Source: Ancylostoma caninum (taxonomy: Eukaryota > Nematoda > Chromadorea > Rhabditida > Ancylostomatidae). Taken from it: a DNA stretch of 64,000 nt. The DNA lies in contig JBAJFG010000012.1 in assembly GCA_037903475.1 (NCBI GenBank), forward strand, positions 434,001 to 498,000. Reading direction: 5' to 3'. A program made the position numbers and the translations under genes. Positions within the stretch are counted from its first letter, which is position 1; each line of letters begins with the position of its first letter. Positions 45,693-57,659 of this stretch are shown in pieces. The notes below the pieces were generated by a model. The model was not told where the DNA came from. It did no database searches and saw only the letters and a list, made by a program, of their open reading frames with translations.

Positions 45693-46060
45693 ATCTGTGA
45701 AAAAACGCGTCAATTTAGGATTTTCCCAACATCTCAGTATCCAAGGGGGACTTCGTAAAATTTGGGTTTTTCGGAGGGCTTCGTTCTCGTTCCGACCCTA
45801 CGGAAGGCTCGTGCTGGGGCCTGGTGAGAATGAGTGTTGAGAGTGAGTGTGGCAAAATAAGTGTTCAGTCCAACTAGCCCAAATGAGCCCACAGAAATAG
45901 TCTATATTGGCTGAAATACTCCTTTTTTTCTGTGTTCTAGGTAAGAATAGCTGTGTATAATCGTTTCCTAATCTTTATTAATATTGAACATTGGAAGAGT
46001 TCAATCAGTTGTGCAATTATTCGACATGAATATGTTGATTAACAATTGTGCAAATGGACT

Positions 46061-46559
46061 CTAAAGTTCGTCTCGAGCAACTTCTTCCGGCGTCAACAAC
46101 TTAATATGCGTGCATGGTTGAAGATCCTACAAAACGAACACTCTATGCGTTAAGAACTGTTTTCTTTTGAATCAAAACATACTGCTTTATCCGGAGTGGG
46201 ATCCGTAACGAAACACTGATCGCAGGACTGTAGAGAAGGAATGCTGCCCATGTTATTGAACACGTCACTGATCTCCTGAAAATAATGAGAGCAGTTACTT
46301 CCAGTAATGGAATACTGTGACGATTAATTAAGTTAACACGAAAGAAGATGAAATTAATGACATGTTTCATAGAAACCTAACAAAGAGGACATAACGGCCG
46401 TTTTTTCTTTGTTGTTGTAATGTAACGAAAATAGTTCCAAAATTTGTAGCATGGAAAAAACAAAACCAATTCTCCATTCAAAATGCTCCGATGCTAACGT
46501 ACCTTCAACTTCCCACGACCATAAACTCCTTTCATTCCTGCGAGAATAGGCAGAAAAGC
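46061..46559 (-). CDS. Unidentified gene, last three exons, C-terminus RDEL
   Basis: Three minus-strand exons join in phase 0 with good splice signals: 46559-46503 (AFLPILAGMKGVYGRGKLK), 46275-46183 (EISDVFNNMGSIPSLQ... to DPTPDKA) and 46126-46061 (DLQPCTHIKLLTPEEVARDEL, stop). The acceptors are TTTCAG, TTTTCAG and TTTGTAG; the donors are GTACGT and GTATGT. There is a CxxC (CDQC) and a PCTH motif. The final RDEL resembles an ER-retrieval tetrapeptide, but without a signal peptide this is only suggestive. Upstream exons are unresolved; a candidate frame at about 46911-46810 ends at a phase-0 donor. I do not recognise the family. Confidence 0.5.
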
Positions 46560-47344
46560 CTGAAAGAGACATAGCTGAGCACCTCGTCGTTCGCGATCTT
46601 TCTTATAGTTACATTGCCACTATTTTCTACGGGGGTATGGTCACCGTTGCCGGGAGGCTGTATCTATGACGCCTACCGAGTGCTGGCGGGTCGTCCGTGA
46701 GGTCACCGAGGTGTTGAAGAACAATCGCCGCCAATGTGGGCGCATGCCAGGAAGAACGATAACTGGCAATAGTTGATGTGAACCCATGTGTCAATATTCC
46801 ATGCAGTTGTGGACTAACCCCCAGATAGCTGGAGAGATTCACAGGCGCTGAAAGTTGCGTGTGCAGTAATGACCTTCCGTTGCTGAAGGTGGTTATGACG
46901 TGCTCGAACAAAAATTGGTGACGGCCTACTCAAGCGGTTGAACCAGTTCTCCGAAATGAAGTCACTCTGAAGCGGGGCAAGGCAAGAGCGTTGTGGATTT
47001 CCGAATTTCAAGGTATTTTTCCTTCCCCACCACTTGGTGCTGCTACATTAAGAGTGCGCCGGCGCCCAGTAGTGGGAAAACAAAATTGCCCTATATAGAT
47101 TGAGGTTCATGAAACGTTAACTACACATCCATAGATGGTTAGAGCGACTGCTTATTCTATAGACTAGGTCATGTTAGATGTAGGACGCTAAAGTAGGTTT
47201 GCTAACTTGGTTTGTCTTGGTTATGCGTCTACGAATCCTAGTCCACCACAGCCTTAGGACCCAAAAGCGACGAAGCCCATTTGCTGCTCAAATACTGTCC
47301 GAGTGAGTTCTCTTGATACTACATCCCCATCGTGTCCGGTTCCT

Positions 47345-47610
47345 CTTCCTTGCATCTGAATGGGGTGTGTATCATGTGAGGGAAAACGAGGGCGAAGGTT
47401 TCCCGCCCATCACGATCAACTCGTCCTCGGTCGCATTCAAATTTTGCATGGTCAAGTATAGTGGAATCGCGGGCGGAGAAAACGAGTCAACCGTTTGGGG
47501 CGGGAGGAGGATTTGAACGAACCAATCGCAGAACTGCACCACGCCCCGTTTTTCCTCACGATGATACGCACCCATCTGAATGGGACCTACCCTTCTCCCT
47601 CGTTTATATA
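47345..47610. repeat. Foldback repeat with CTGAATGGG ends
   Basis: ATCTGAATGGGGTGTGTATC near 47352 is matched by an inverted GATACGCACCCATCTGAAT-like block at about 47562-47582, followed by GGGACC. GTGAGGGAAAACG and its complement are also paired. A small palindromic element; the ORFs on both strands are its by-products. Confidence 0.5.
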
Positions 47611-47951
47611 CCCATGCTAGCCGTGATCATTTCCAGCTCGTATAATTCTTGAACAAAACATGTAAATCAATGATAGGGCAGCCAGGCAAAGTTGTCCAAA
47701 CGGCATTTCTCATTGTCGCGTTTGGCCTGCCGTAGTCGAGCTACGGGGATGGCAGGATTAAGGCAGGTCATCCTCTATTCTAGCCGATGTCCACAGAAAT
47801 ACCAATAAAATTGATTCGCCGTGCGCGTATGTGCTCTCTCCGCCACCGCTCGGCGAGCCGGACGTTTGTGGTTAAGCGGATTTCCTTTCCGCACCGGGTC
47901 GGCGCTCGTCTGGTTATTCGTTACACTGAGCCACGGTTTCAACCGGACTTA

Positions 47952-48372
47952 AAGGCAGAGGTCCACCTCATATTCGTGGTTGAGATAATGGCTGATCCTG
48001 CATCTCCTCGACATGCTGATTCCAGCGGTATACATGAATTGTCCCAAAACGGTCTTTAAACCCGTTTTCTGGGACGGGGTCTGTAACAGTTTGCTAACCC
48101 GAGTTGACGTGTGAAGCCGTTGATCTTATCGATTGAACACGCCAAGACTCGTTGGCCACCGCGACAGCCGTGGCGGTCAGCCAGCACAGCAATCAGATTT
48201 TTGGAGCGATCCGCCTCCGGGCTCCAAAAATGTAGCCATTTCGACCGCTTCAAAAATGGGGCTTTTGTCACTTTTGAGTCTGCTGATGTAGATTACTGGG
48301 ATCAACATGACCAGACGGCCTAGGATATGTCTTTAACTCCAACAAAGGAATGAGGTGGCCCCCTGCCTTTAA
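47952..48372. mobile_element. Foldback repeat family B, full copy 2
   Basis: TTAAAGGCAGAGGTCCACCTC at the left pairs with the inverted end of the right flank (GAGGTGGCCCCCTGCCTTTAA). The interior shares TCTTATCGATTG, GGTCTTTAAACCCG and GAGCGATCCGCCTCCGGG with the other copies. The block just upstream (47866-47945) contains GTGGTTAAGCGG and GGTTTCAACC, which could be degenerate Pol III boxes. Confidence 0.65.
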
Positions 48373-48461
48373 GTTGACCAGACAAGTCCCGTAAGGCCCA
48401 TCTAGTCTTCGCCACAGTGGAAACGAGACTAAGCTTTCACAGCAGTCTGCAACCTTATATA

Positions 48462-48731
48462 CAGTGGACGGCAACGGCGGTGGCCCATTCGCGGCCTCGG
48501 AAAGGACGCAGCGCGACCGCGCCGCGCGCGCCGGGATCTTTGTCGTCGCCGCCGGGATGGTATTCCTAGGGTCTTTTCTTCCCAATTTGCTCGAAAATCC
48601 TTAAAATCGGGCAGAAAAGCTGCTAGAAATTGCATAACAGCAGCAGAATGCATAGGTTACGACGCGCGCGGTGCGGTTGCGCGACGTCCTTCTCGAGGCC
48701 GCAGATGGGCCAACGCCATTGACGTCCACTG
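48462..48731. mobile_element. CAGTGG-ended MITE, copy 2 (TA target site)
   Basis: CAGTGGACGGCAACGGCGG at the left and the inverted ...CCATTGACGTCCACTG at the right, flanked by TA. It shares the CCTTCTCGAGGCCGC and TGGCCCATTCGCG terminal blocks and GCATAACA(A/G)CAGCAGAA interior with copy 1 at 19695-19950. Confidence 0.8.
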
Positions 48732-50154
48732 TACATCTCGGTTGCCACGTGGCAATAGAGAAAAAAAACAAGGTGCCGGAATACCTGCGTATGTGCTGCC
48801 CCATGCGCGCTCACAGCAACTTTTACTGCTTCATCTGCTCCTCCAGCAATTATTCTCGCCCCACCCGCGACCAACTGCCAAAAGCATGCATCGGCTGAAC
48901 GCAGATGGGTTCACCGGCGCTCCAAACGCCTGCTGAATTTTTCATTTAAATGTGACATATAATCAAAATTATTGCGTTATGGTTGTCTTAATTCCCAAAA
49001 ATCCAAATTCAGCCATCGGGCTTCGTACAGAATAGGCTAGGCTGGGTATCGTGCTTGATGGGAGTGGCATCCCTTACATGGGATGCGCAGTGCAGCTGGC
49101 AACTGTTACGACCTATTGTTCTTCATGACCGCCACCCGTCAACGTCGGCCAATGGCCGTCGCCGGCTCGACCGTAGTCGCCGCTTCAGGCAGCGCACATG
49201 CTACATTTGTGGGCGGGGCTTGCTAGCGGAAAGCTCGCGTGCTATATTTGTGGGAAGTTCCCATCTAAGTCACTACAGGGGAAAGAAAGAAACCTCCAAC
49301 CAAGAAAGTAAAGATTAATCGCGATTCTCAGCGACACAGTCTTCCTACTTATTTTAGAGGAGGAAATTTCCCAGTGCTTAGTTGAATATGCTGCCCGGGA
49401 TTTTCTCATTTACCCACAATTTAGATGAGAAATCAATGAGAAATCCAGCAAATTTACTATCGATCTCCCACCGGGCCCCTAAAAGCATATGGAGGGCTAG
49501 AAAAGTGTCTGGTAGAAAGTAGATGACTCTTCACAGCCACATTCACGCAGAACCACATTTTTTTGTGCTGTCATCCCAGTGGTACGTCAAACTCACCTTA
49601 CTTCTGAACACTCCGACCAGATGTGACGCCATCTGGTCGTACGAGCGAACAATCGAATACATTCTCTGTTCTTTGTTTTCAATAATAAAGTTTTTTTTTC
49701 TCATTGCACTCAATTTTCACGTTATCCTTTAAACTGAACTTGTAAAAAATCATGGCGGTAGTGGAATCCAATCCTTCGGCTCAGTGAGATTCCAGTCTAC
49801 GCTTCAGGCTTGGTGACTCTGTTGCATCCCCCTCGGTAATGTACATTCATTTAAAACTCGTACACTTCATTTGTTGGTCTCATTCACCATTGCGTGTTCG
49901 TTGACAACTTAAAAGAGTCTAGGAATTCAAGAGATTTAAGAGAATGTTCGCTTTTTACGAAGGCCAATTTCTTCTTGCGGTCACGGTTACTACAGTCACG
50001 CATTAAAATATTACAACAAAAATATGTGCTGTAATGAAGCAGTAAGTCTGGAGCAAGAGGAGGAAGATAGTGGACAAGGTAGATGCAGACGGGGGGGGGG
50101 GACATAAAGAGTAGGACGTCGGACTATTGTTGCCATCGTCATGCTTGACCCTAC
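48732..50154. other. Non-coding spacer
   Basis: No supported exon. 49360-49520 is a fragment related to the palindrome at 40.6-41.2 kb (AGATGAGAAATC...AAAAGCATATGG). A G10 tract lies at 50092-50101. Confidence 0.35.
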
Positions 50155-50516
50155 TCAGGAAATATTATCGAACATGTGAACAAGGATGTCATAGAAGGCT
50201 ATTTGACTGCTGACCTTTGCTTTGGTTAGATGGGACTTTGTTTCACTATCTACTTTGCGAATGTAATGGATTGACGGGCTTCTTACAAAATCGAGACTAT
50301 GTCCTCTCCGACATAATATTGTTAGCACAACAACAATAAGCAGCGATGCAAACGCTGTGAGAAGCGCAGGCAGAGTATACGTCTGAAAAGCAAACCAATT
50401 GCCATTACAACGATGACAAGAATATCTTGTTTTCTTATTCATTCAAATTCCTATGAACAACTCACGTTCCGCAGAGGATGAGGAGCCTTTATCCTTCTCA
50501 GAACAGTTGATACGTT
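50155..50516 (-). CDS. Putative single-pass membrane protein, two C-terminal exons
   Basis: Minus-strand exon 50516-50466 (NVSTVLRRIKAPHPLRN) joins in phase 0 to 50382-50215 (from TYTLPALL). The second exon holds a clear membrane segment, LLTAFASLLIVVVLTILC, followed by the basic stop-transfer RRG. The tail either reads on to a stop at 50155 or is spliced at GTCAGC after 50215; a downstream open segment at 50000-49890 does not fit in phase. No signal peptide or ectodomain was found upstream. It could belong with the exons at 46559-46061, which are in the same orientation and phase. Confidence 0.4.
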
Positions 50517-51719
50517 CTGAACTCATACAGTTTCATCACATGACCTCCATTCGTTAGAATTGCTTGCGCGTTTAGTCCCATATCTTTTTTAATAGTAGAA
50601 TTCAATCAAATAACCGTGCAAATAACTGTCGGATGTGAGAAGCTATACACCAGGGCCGTGATGAATAATCGCGTCTTCAACGGCAGATGTGGTAACTATA
50701 CCATGTGTTTAGCGCATCGAATTATGAGCAAAAAGTTGCAAACATTGATTTTTGCCCAGATTCAACATAGATGTCCTGATCCACCTTTAACTAACTACTA
50801 TTGGTGCTCATAACCAAAATTTCCCTTCAGTAGCACCCCTTTGGGACGTATAAACTGGGGTTGGGCAGCCATCTGAGATATGTGTAAAGACCTTACACTT
50901 GCGAACCCTTCGGAAAATTGACGAAGGTGCAGAACTAATCATCGAATGAGCTCAGATACGAAGTGCTTCTTATAATCTGCGCATGTTCCACCATTCTGGC
51001 TGCCCAGACGACGGTGAAAATCCTATCCCTTCTAGTGAGGCCATTGCGAACTTTTCATCACACGTAAATGTAAAGCCCCCCCCCCCGGAAATGGGTCGCC
51101 CCCCCCTTCCCCCTTCCCTCCGCCTGCGTCGCCTCTGCTGCGTAATATAATACTTTGAGTATTTTAGCGTTGCCCTCAGGGCACAGCACTAGGCTACGAA
51201 GTACCTACATACTAGGGTTCTTTCAGGAAAAGCAGGTAGCACTAAAAAAGTGACTTAGATGACAGTTAGTGAGACGCGAATGGTGTTTCAGCAAGAAATG
51301 CGTACCTTTTAGCGAAGATAGCCTAAATCATCTCAGATTTCAGCTAAAATCCTCAAAAAACCGATCTCAGTACGGAACTGTTTGATCCCGCCAGAACTCG
51401 TTGAAACTTGTTATAGGACCTGTCAGATACAAGAAATTGTAATTGGAACATGTTTTTTCTCAAAGCCGGAACTTTCCAGGAAATTTATCTCGTTTGAAGA
51501 AGTGTTCCGATACGCTGTCAACTCCAAGAAATGCGCCTAGGTGTAGCTATGCTTGATCAAAAGGGGGTCCAGGAGAGTTCCTGGATCGATGATCTAAGGT
51601 GGCGCCAGATCGCCACACATAAGAGGAAATCCAGGGACCCAGTTGTCATTATCCCTTCTTCGTTAAGATTCATCCACTGTGTTCTATTCTTCCATAGCTA
51701 CTATTGCTAATATTCCTTA
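50517..51719. other. Spacer with MITE end
   Basis: Mostly unremarkable. 51070-51135 has C-rich and G-rich runs ending CCGCCTGCGTCGCC, like the ends of the hAT-like MITE at 45030-45312. A plus-strand ORF at 50616-50813 is Cys-containing but has no splice or family support. Confidence 0.35.
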
Positions 51720-52643
51720 TTGTTAATAAAATTTTCTATCTACTCAAGGCCTTTTATCATCTACACGGATGCTTCAGGAGACGGTTTAGGGGCAGTACTT
51801 TGCCAAGAAGGACTTGATAAGATGTTACAACCGCCGTATTCCACCTCAAAAAGTTCTACGGAGGTCGAAAAGAACTATCATGTCACTGACTTGGAGGCGC
51901 TAGCGGTGGTTTTTGCGCTCAAGAAGTTTCATTTTTCATTTATGGATTGAAGACGTAAGGAGGACGGATTACAAACCGCTAACATGTTTGTTGAAGCAGA
52001 CAAATGTGTCTGCGAGAGTCTGGCAATGGGCGTTGGAGATCCAGAGATACCAGCTCGAGATCCAGTGAGTAGCTGGCAAGGCGAATGCGGTAGCGGACAG
52101 CCTCTCCAGAGGTGTAGCCAGGGAAATTATCAAGGAGGACGAAATGGGTGTTGATGGTGAAGCTGTTGTGGCACAAGCGGAAGTGGCGGAGGAATCCTCA
52201 TGGCTAACAGAATTGAAACAGGGTCTAGATTACAAGAGTTTCATTGCTAAGGTAAGAAACGGCGAGGAATCTGAAACAGTAACATTGCCAAGGTGTGCCA
52301 AGAAGTACTGCGTGGCGGATTTCACAATTGATCAGGGAGAATTGAAAATGACGACCGAAACAGGAATGGCGACAGTGGTGCCGAAAACGCGAAGGCGGAC
52401 TGTGTTTGATGAAGCACATTGAGGACCGGTGGCTTGTCACATGAATGGTCGAAAACTGCACCGGAAACTGAAAAAGATGGTATTCTGGGAAGGGATGGAA
52501 CAGGATATTATGAAGTGGTCCAGATCATGCAAGGAAATTGCAGATGGGCGAAAACCATTCACTCAGATAGAGTATATGTGAAGTTACCTTGGGAAAAGGG
52601 TAGCTCGTCGTGTCGAGTTGAATTGGAGAGAAATAGACGGTGA
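51720..52643 (+). mobile_element. Decayed Ty3/gypsy-type pol fragment (RNase H to integrase start)
   Basis: Frame 1 (51735-51949) encodes FIIYTDASGDGLGAVLCQ and VTDLEALAVVFALKKF, the RNase H block of chromoviral/gypsy pol. A frame change at about 51950 continues TDYKPLTCLL, RVWQWALEIQRYQLEIQ, a stop at 52066, then AGKANAVADSLSR, the conserved tether end. Further open segments (52144-52640) carry a linker and an integrase-type zinc region (VACHMNGRKLHRKLKKMVFW). The protease and most of the reverse transcriptase upstream, and the integrase core downstream, are missing, and no LTR was identified. Described as found; inactive. Confidence 0.8.
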
Positions 52644-52841
52644 AAAGTGGCTGAAAACCACTGAATATTCACACGCGGCCTGGCCATCGACCATGCAAAA
52701 TGGCGTTATCGCGATACGGAGCAGCCGGAAAGGGCAATGAATAAAAGAAAGCAGCGCCAGCGCCATTGCTACGAATGAAAAGGATTGACAGATTGTCTGG
52801 TGGAGCAGGCCCCATCTGCGAGAGAGGTAGCAAGTGAGTGA

Positions 52842-53146
52842 AAGCCGTCTGGAACTCGTGGTAAGGGTTGCAAGCCATGCACGAAGAGTTCCTGACAGAC
52901 GGCTGTCAATAAGCAATAAGTGACTCGAATAAGAGTAAGGTAGCAAATCGCAGCAAACAGGCGCAAGCCGTCGAGGGCTCGCGGCAATGCCTACAAGCCA
53001 TGCACGACGAGTACCTGACAGACGGCTGTCAGTAACTAAAGAAATGCCTCCGATAAGATCAGTGACAAATAAGGCAAGCCGTCGGGGGCTCGCGGCAATG
53101 GCTACAAGCCATGCACGCCGAGTACCTGACAAATGGCTGTCAACAA
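52842..53146. repeat. Three-unit tandem repeat, 111-123 bp period
   Basis: Units start at 52842, 52965 and 53076. Each has AAGCCGTC...CTCG(T/C)GG, ACAAGCCATGCACG and a CTGACAGACGGCTGTCA palindrome. The minus-strand ORF of 191 codons across them is repetitive. The position just after the gypsy fragment suggests a non-coding part of the same element, but that is inference. Confidence 0.7.
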
Positions 53147-53159
53147 TTGGCTTGGACAC

Positions 53160-55599
53160 ATGAGAGGGTCTGAAATTCTACCACTCTCAATCTCCGCTAT
53201 TAATTAATCAAAAAGGGGACAAGCCCCTTTCATGCGCGCAAGGTCGGATACTCATGTAATCGCGCATGGGTAGAAGTCCAGTTAAAGGCAGCACCCACGG
53301 AAATTTTCAACTCCAAGATTTCAAGATAACCTTGGGTTTTCGACCATGAAGAACACGAATATGAGGGTCAATTCCACTGGAAAGACACAGGAAAACAATT
53401 TTCGGATATTTTGAATTTGCTGTGATTGAACGAAACGGTCGAGTTGTCAGGCACGGGGTAGGGCAAAAAGTCGATAACACTGACGTGCTACGTATTTCCT
53501 CAACAGATGGGCGCAGGCGGTTGCCGGTGGCTGAAAGTGAGTGAGACTCGATATGGAATTAGCCCCCTGGGTAGTGGTGGGTGGACCTAGCAAAAACGCT
53601 GACGATGACCCTCCAGACGAGTCTCTCTGAAATCTGCCTGGGTCTAACATCAGTAGACTGTTAGCGGTTGGCTAAGCTCCCGACATTGGTGCTAAGCCCC
53701 CTGAATCTGCAGGAAGCTCTTAAGTCCTGGTGGTCAATGACCAGCTAGTGCTACGCCCTGGTGGCTCTCTCCGAACGGTCAATCCGTCGCATAACCTTCT
53801 TCCAACAGTTGGGTGCAGGCGCACGTCGACACCTCGGTGTACCCTTATTCTGGCGTTCCCACAATACTGGATGCCGACGGACCTATCCTCTATCGGTGGA
53901 TCCCCCTGTCATACGCTAGTTACCCAAACCCATCTCCAGTGCCCAGCCTGCCCACCCGGCGTCTGCCATGTTGCGCGTAGAATTGGTGTAACGTGGAGCA
54001 TCGTTGGAAAATATCGGACTGATTGTGGCGGCGTTTCTCTACTGTGACTGATTTATATCCGTGTATGCGTCTCAAATTCGCGTATGTGTTCTAAACATTC
54101 AGGTACTATTGCTCAACACTCCAGTTCTTCGTTTCAGATGATCCTTGATCTACGGTTTACGGGTCTATACTTGGGGGAGTGTTCCACGATCACATTACGA
54201 AGGTGGTTATTCATATGCTCTAGATCGAGCAGCGAAATATTTTGATGATCAGTCTCGACCTTCACATCAATCAGTTACCATGATACCAAGAAACGGCGAA
54301 AAAGAAGAACTTATTTCGTGAAAAAGACAGTTTCTGCACTGCCAACATACATTGCCGACAACAGCAATAATCGAAATATACCTCTTCTGGTAAAATCTGC
54401 TCAAAAAGTTCTCAGTGATATGAACCCCTGAAGGAAAACGAACTGACTTATTAAAGCTAAAACTGAGGCAGCGAACGGGCGCTATTGATCGATAAAATTT
54501 TCTCTGCGTCCTCTCTGACGAGAGAGACGGCCGTCGGACATCTCGTCCAAATCAGTTAAGAGGGTCTCAGAAAAGGGTTTTTTCAAAAGTTTCTTGATCT
54601 GCAAGTTTCGTATCTGGAATTATTGAGCCAAACTGGCCTAGGAACCAAAGAAACCGAATACTTGAAAATTTTGCCTGGACACCGCCTTTAAGCAAGAAGA
54701 TGGGGTCTCCGCCACTAAGTGATAGAAAGTATTAATCCTAACAGTAAATAATCAACAATAAACACTTAAGGAATAATAAAAATGAAAACAAAAAATGAAA
54801 ATTAACTGTCAATATCACGGCCCCCAGCCCCACTGCATCCGTTTATACTGGACCGTTATCCCGACATTCTCATTGGCGGCCCACTATCATGGTGTTCTCC
54901 ACTCTAATGAGCCAAAGCTGACCAATTATCCACTAGTGGAAACGCATTCGTACGATTTCTTTACTAGTGAGCCAAAGGGGACTCGTATCTCACCATAGTG
55001 GACTTTACTGTGGAAAAAGCTTCTGAGATATTCAGGATGTTTGATCAATTACATAAATGGAAAGAAGATGTTGTAACAACCTATGTCTACTCTGTATTTC
55101 AATGTACGAATTCTCTTTGGATGATAAGCGGATTTCATGGCCTGTGAGATTACCAAGAAGGGCCGCAGAACGCCAACAACCTTGTGAGGTGACCTAGGAG
55201 GCAAAACCCATGCGGAGTGGAACGATACTCTACCGTTCACTGTGAAGTTGAGCCCCATCAGCAAAAATTTCGCGTTGCATGTGGCGATCGCCACTACAGC
55301 CGGCTGTCGTCGCGATCGCCACGACCGCTGGCAATCGCCACATGAATAGAGTGAATGAGAACACTTCAGACCTGAGAGAGATGATAACTGATGTGACGTG
55401 GCGATCGATAGGCATCGCTTCCACTATCGCTAACATCGCCGGTTCATTTCGGGTACATCTTCGAGAGTACGGGCGATGAGCTCCGTTTGGCAGCGATCCA
55501 TGGTGATATAACGTGGCAATCGATACGTATAATTCCACGACCCTTATCTCTTATATCGCCGGTTCACTTTTATTCATATTGAAGTGATGAGATCTGGGG
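53160..55599. other. Spacer without supported genes
   Basis: Includes a possible MITE relative at 54700-54830 (GGGGTCTCCGCCACTAA, then an AT-rich stretch) and a cluster of GCGATCGCCAC motifs at 55284-55410. The ORFs at 53730-54047 and 54795-54998 have no recognised domain. Confidence 0.35.
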
Positions 55600-57370
55600 A
55601 TACCCTTACAGCGGACTCTCAGGCTTCTTATGCGCTCACTTCGCTTGTTTTCGAGTCGCACGTTCTCATTAGTGGACCGCATCGCTCTTGAACTCGTGGT
55701 CCCTTCCAGTGGCATTTACCCCGCTACTTGACGGCGCATCTCTTCCATAGCATTAGCCCTTTTTTCTGTCTTCCCCCAACATCCGAGCCGGCGCAGCTTT
55801 AATCCGTGCCATTCCTCGTCCATCTGGCTCATCCTCTGGGCTGGTAGTAAACCCCCCATGTCGCGACAGCCAAGATGCGAACGCGTTGGCACCAGGTTCG
55901 CGACATCTGCACACATGTCGCAAGAATCTCGCGACATCGATGCGCGTCTCGCGAATCAATGTGTATCTGCTGAACCCTTCGGCAGGAAAAACAAGTGATC
56001 ATGGCGCAGCAGGTAGCGTGATTGCAGATGAAAAGCACTACTATGTAAGCCAGGGTCGATCCCAGTTCACTTCAACCCTTTTGCAAAACCATAGCAGTGC
56101 TTATATCCACTTTATGACAAATTTGGATGTGGAACTAGCTTTGCTTATGTCTCCTCATTGAATGGAAAACTGTCACAGATGAGCTTCGAGAAGGTGTGAG
56201 CCTTTCTCGCCATATATTTCTAGCAAGGTGCATAAGTTTGGTGCGGTTTTTCAGACAGTTACAGTACAATCTTCTCTTCCCTTCCACTGCAAATTTTGAA
56301 TCATCCTAGGAAGTCTGGATTTCACTGTTTTAACGAAGTGTTTTCAATCTTCCCTTAGTTCGCAAAAATCCTTTTTTTGAAATTCGTGCCGAGACACGCA
56401 ATTCAAGCAGTAATGAACAGGTCCCTCGTGTCAGTTGTATATGAAACTTCCGCTCTGCATGGTTCGTGTTCTCTTTGTGATTTCTCGCTCATTTTTGCCG
56501 CATAGCCACTACTTAGTTGTCCTATGCGCTGAAAAAGGACATCCTTGTCGATAATCCATGAAGATCACTTTTTTGTGGATTTTTTTACGGCTTGTTTGTC
56601 ATCTACTTCGCAGATATTCTCAAAAGACCAAAGGGCGCTCAATATGATTTGGATGCCTAGAAATCTAGTCATTTTGTGTCTTAATATCGAATTGTATGTG
56701 GAGGTGCAACTGGATAAAAGAGAAGCGATGTAGACGAAGGTTTGAGAGCAGCGTAAATCTGCTCTGTTTCAAAGAATTCAAAGAAAATTCGTTTTGATCT
56801 TGACCAGGGGCCTGTGCCGATGTCTGATCGTTGTTAACGAACTGGACGTCCACGAACTCCGTTCGGGTTCGCGACATCGCACCTCGTTGAATCGCACACT
56901 ATTTCCCCTAACTTTGGCTGTCTGCGCCTCATGACCACGAGGTCATGAACGTGGATCGCGACCACATCGTGAGAAAGTCATTGATCTTAGTTGCCAACTA
57001 TGTCGCGACATCGTCGTGAACGCATGTTTTATCATGGAAGTTCATGAACATCTCGCGACAGATGTGAGGGAGAATGTCACGACATGTTGGCAGCTGAGAG
57101 TTCACGACATCAGGGGGTTTACTACCAGCCCTGGGTTCGTACCTACCTCTTCTCTTTTATATGGTTTTGTAATCACAGGTCAGTATCACTCTTCCAACTG
57201 GGGTGCAAACAAATTTCGGTTATTTGTAGATCAAAATAGAAATCAAAATGTGCAACATTTTCGCAGATAACTCGGTGCACTGAACATGATGGTTTCGGTA
57301 GTTGGACCATAGTGGCTGATGCTCTTGCAGACACGCACATAAAATGCCAATCAATATTATACTCGCGGTC
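55600..57370 (+). repeat. Dispersed repeat family A, copy 2 (interrupted)
   Basis: 55600-55837 and 57132-57370 together match the uninterrupted copy at 2190-2757. The break coincides with the ends of the transposon at 55838-57131. Confidence 0.7.
55838..57131. mobile_element. 1.3-kb non-autonomous DNA transposon with subterminal TCGCGACAT repeats
   Basis: Perfect 19-bp terminal inverted repeats: GGGCTGGTAGTAAACCCCC at 55838 and its complement ending at 57131. Within 150 bp of the left end and about 260 bp of the right end, variants of TCGCGACAT occur many times in both orientations, the pattern of transposase-binding sites. The interior has no transposase. Copy 1 of repeat family A gives the empty site, so the insertion is demonstrated within the window. 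If the true ends are CTGGTAG, the flanks CTCTGGG and CCCTGGG could be a 7-bp duplication with one mismatch. Confidence 0.85.
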
Positions 57371-57659
57371 ATCCTGATTCAATGCTGTTTTCTTTCCGGC
57401 CATGTCACTATGTCTTCACGCATTCCTAACTCGAGCTAATGCAAGAGCGGTTGCGCAAGCACTGCTGCCCGATAACAGCTTCATTCATGCTCTGAATGAA
57501 ACATGAATGGAAATGATGGGAACAAAATGTTACGAGTTCTAATATCTTATCACACAATTTGCGGGGATACCATGCTGCATAGGAGCCACTGTGAGAGAAC
57601 TTGTGGTGGTGAACGGTCGCAGCGACAGCGTCGCTGTGTAGTATGCCTTGGGCCTAACA

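Noticed and set aside
52584..53159. 191-codon minus-strand ORF with repeated SGTRRAWL
   Set aside because: The peptide repeat is produced by the three-unit DNA tandem repeat and no protein family matches.
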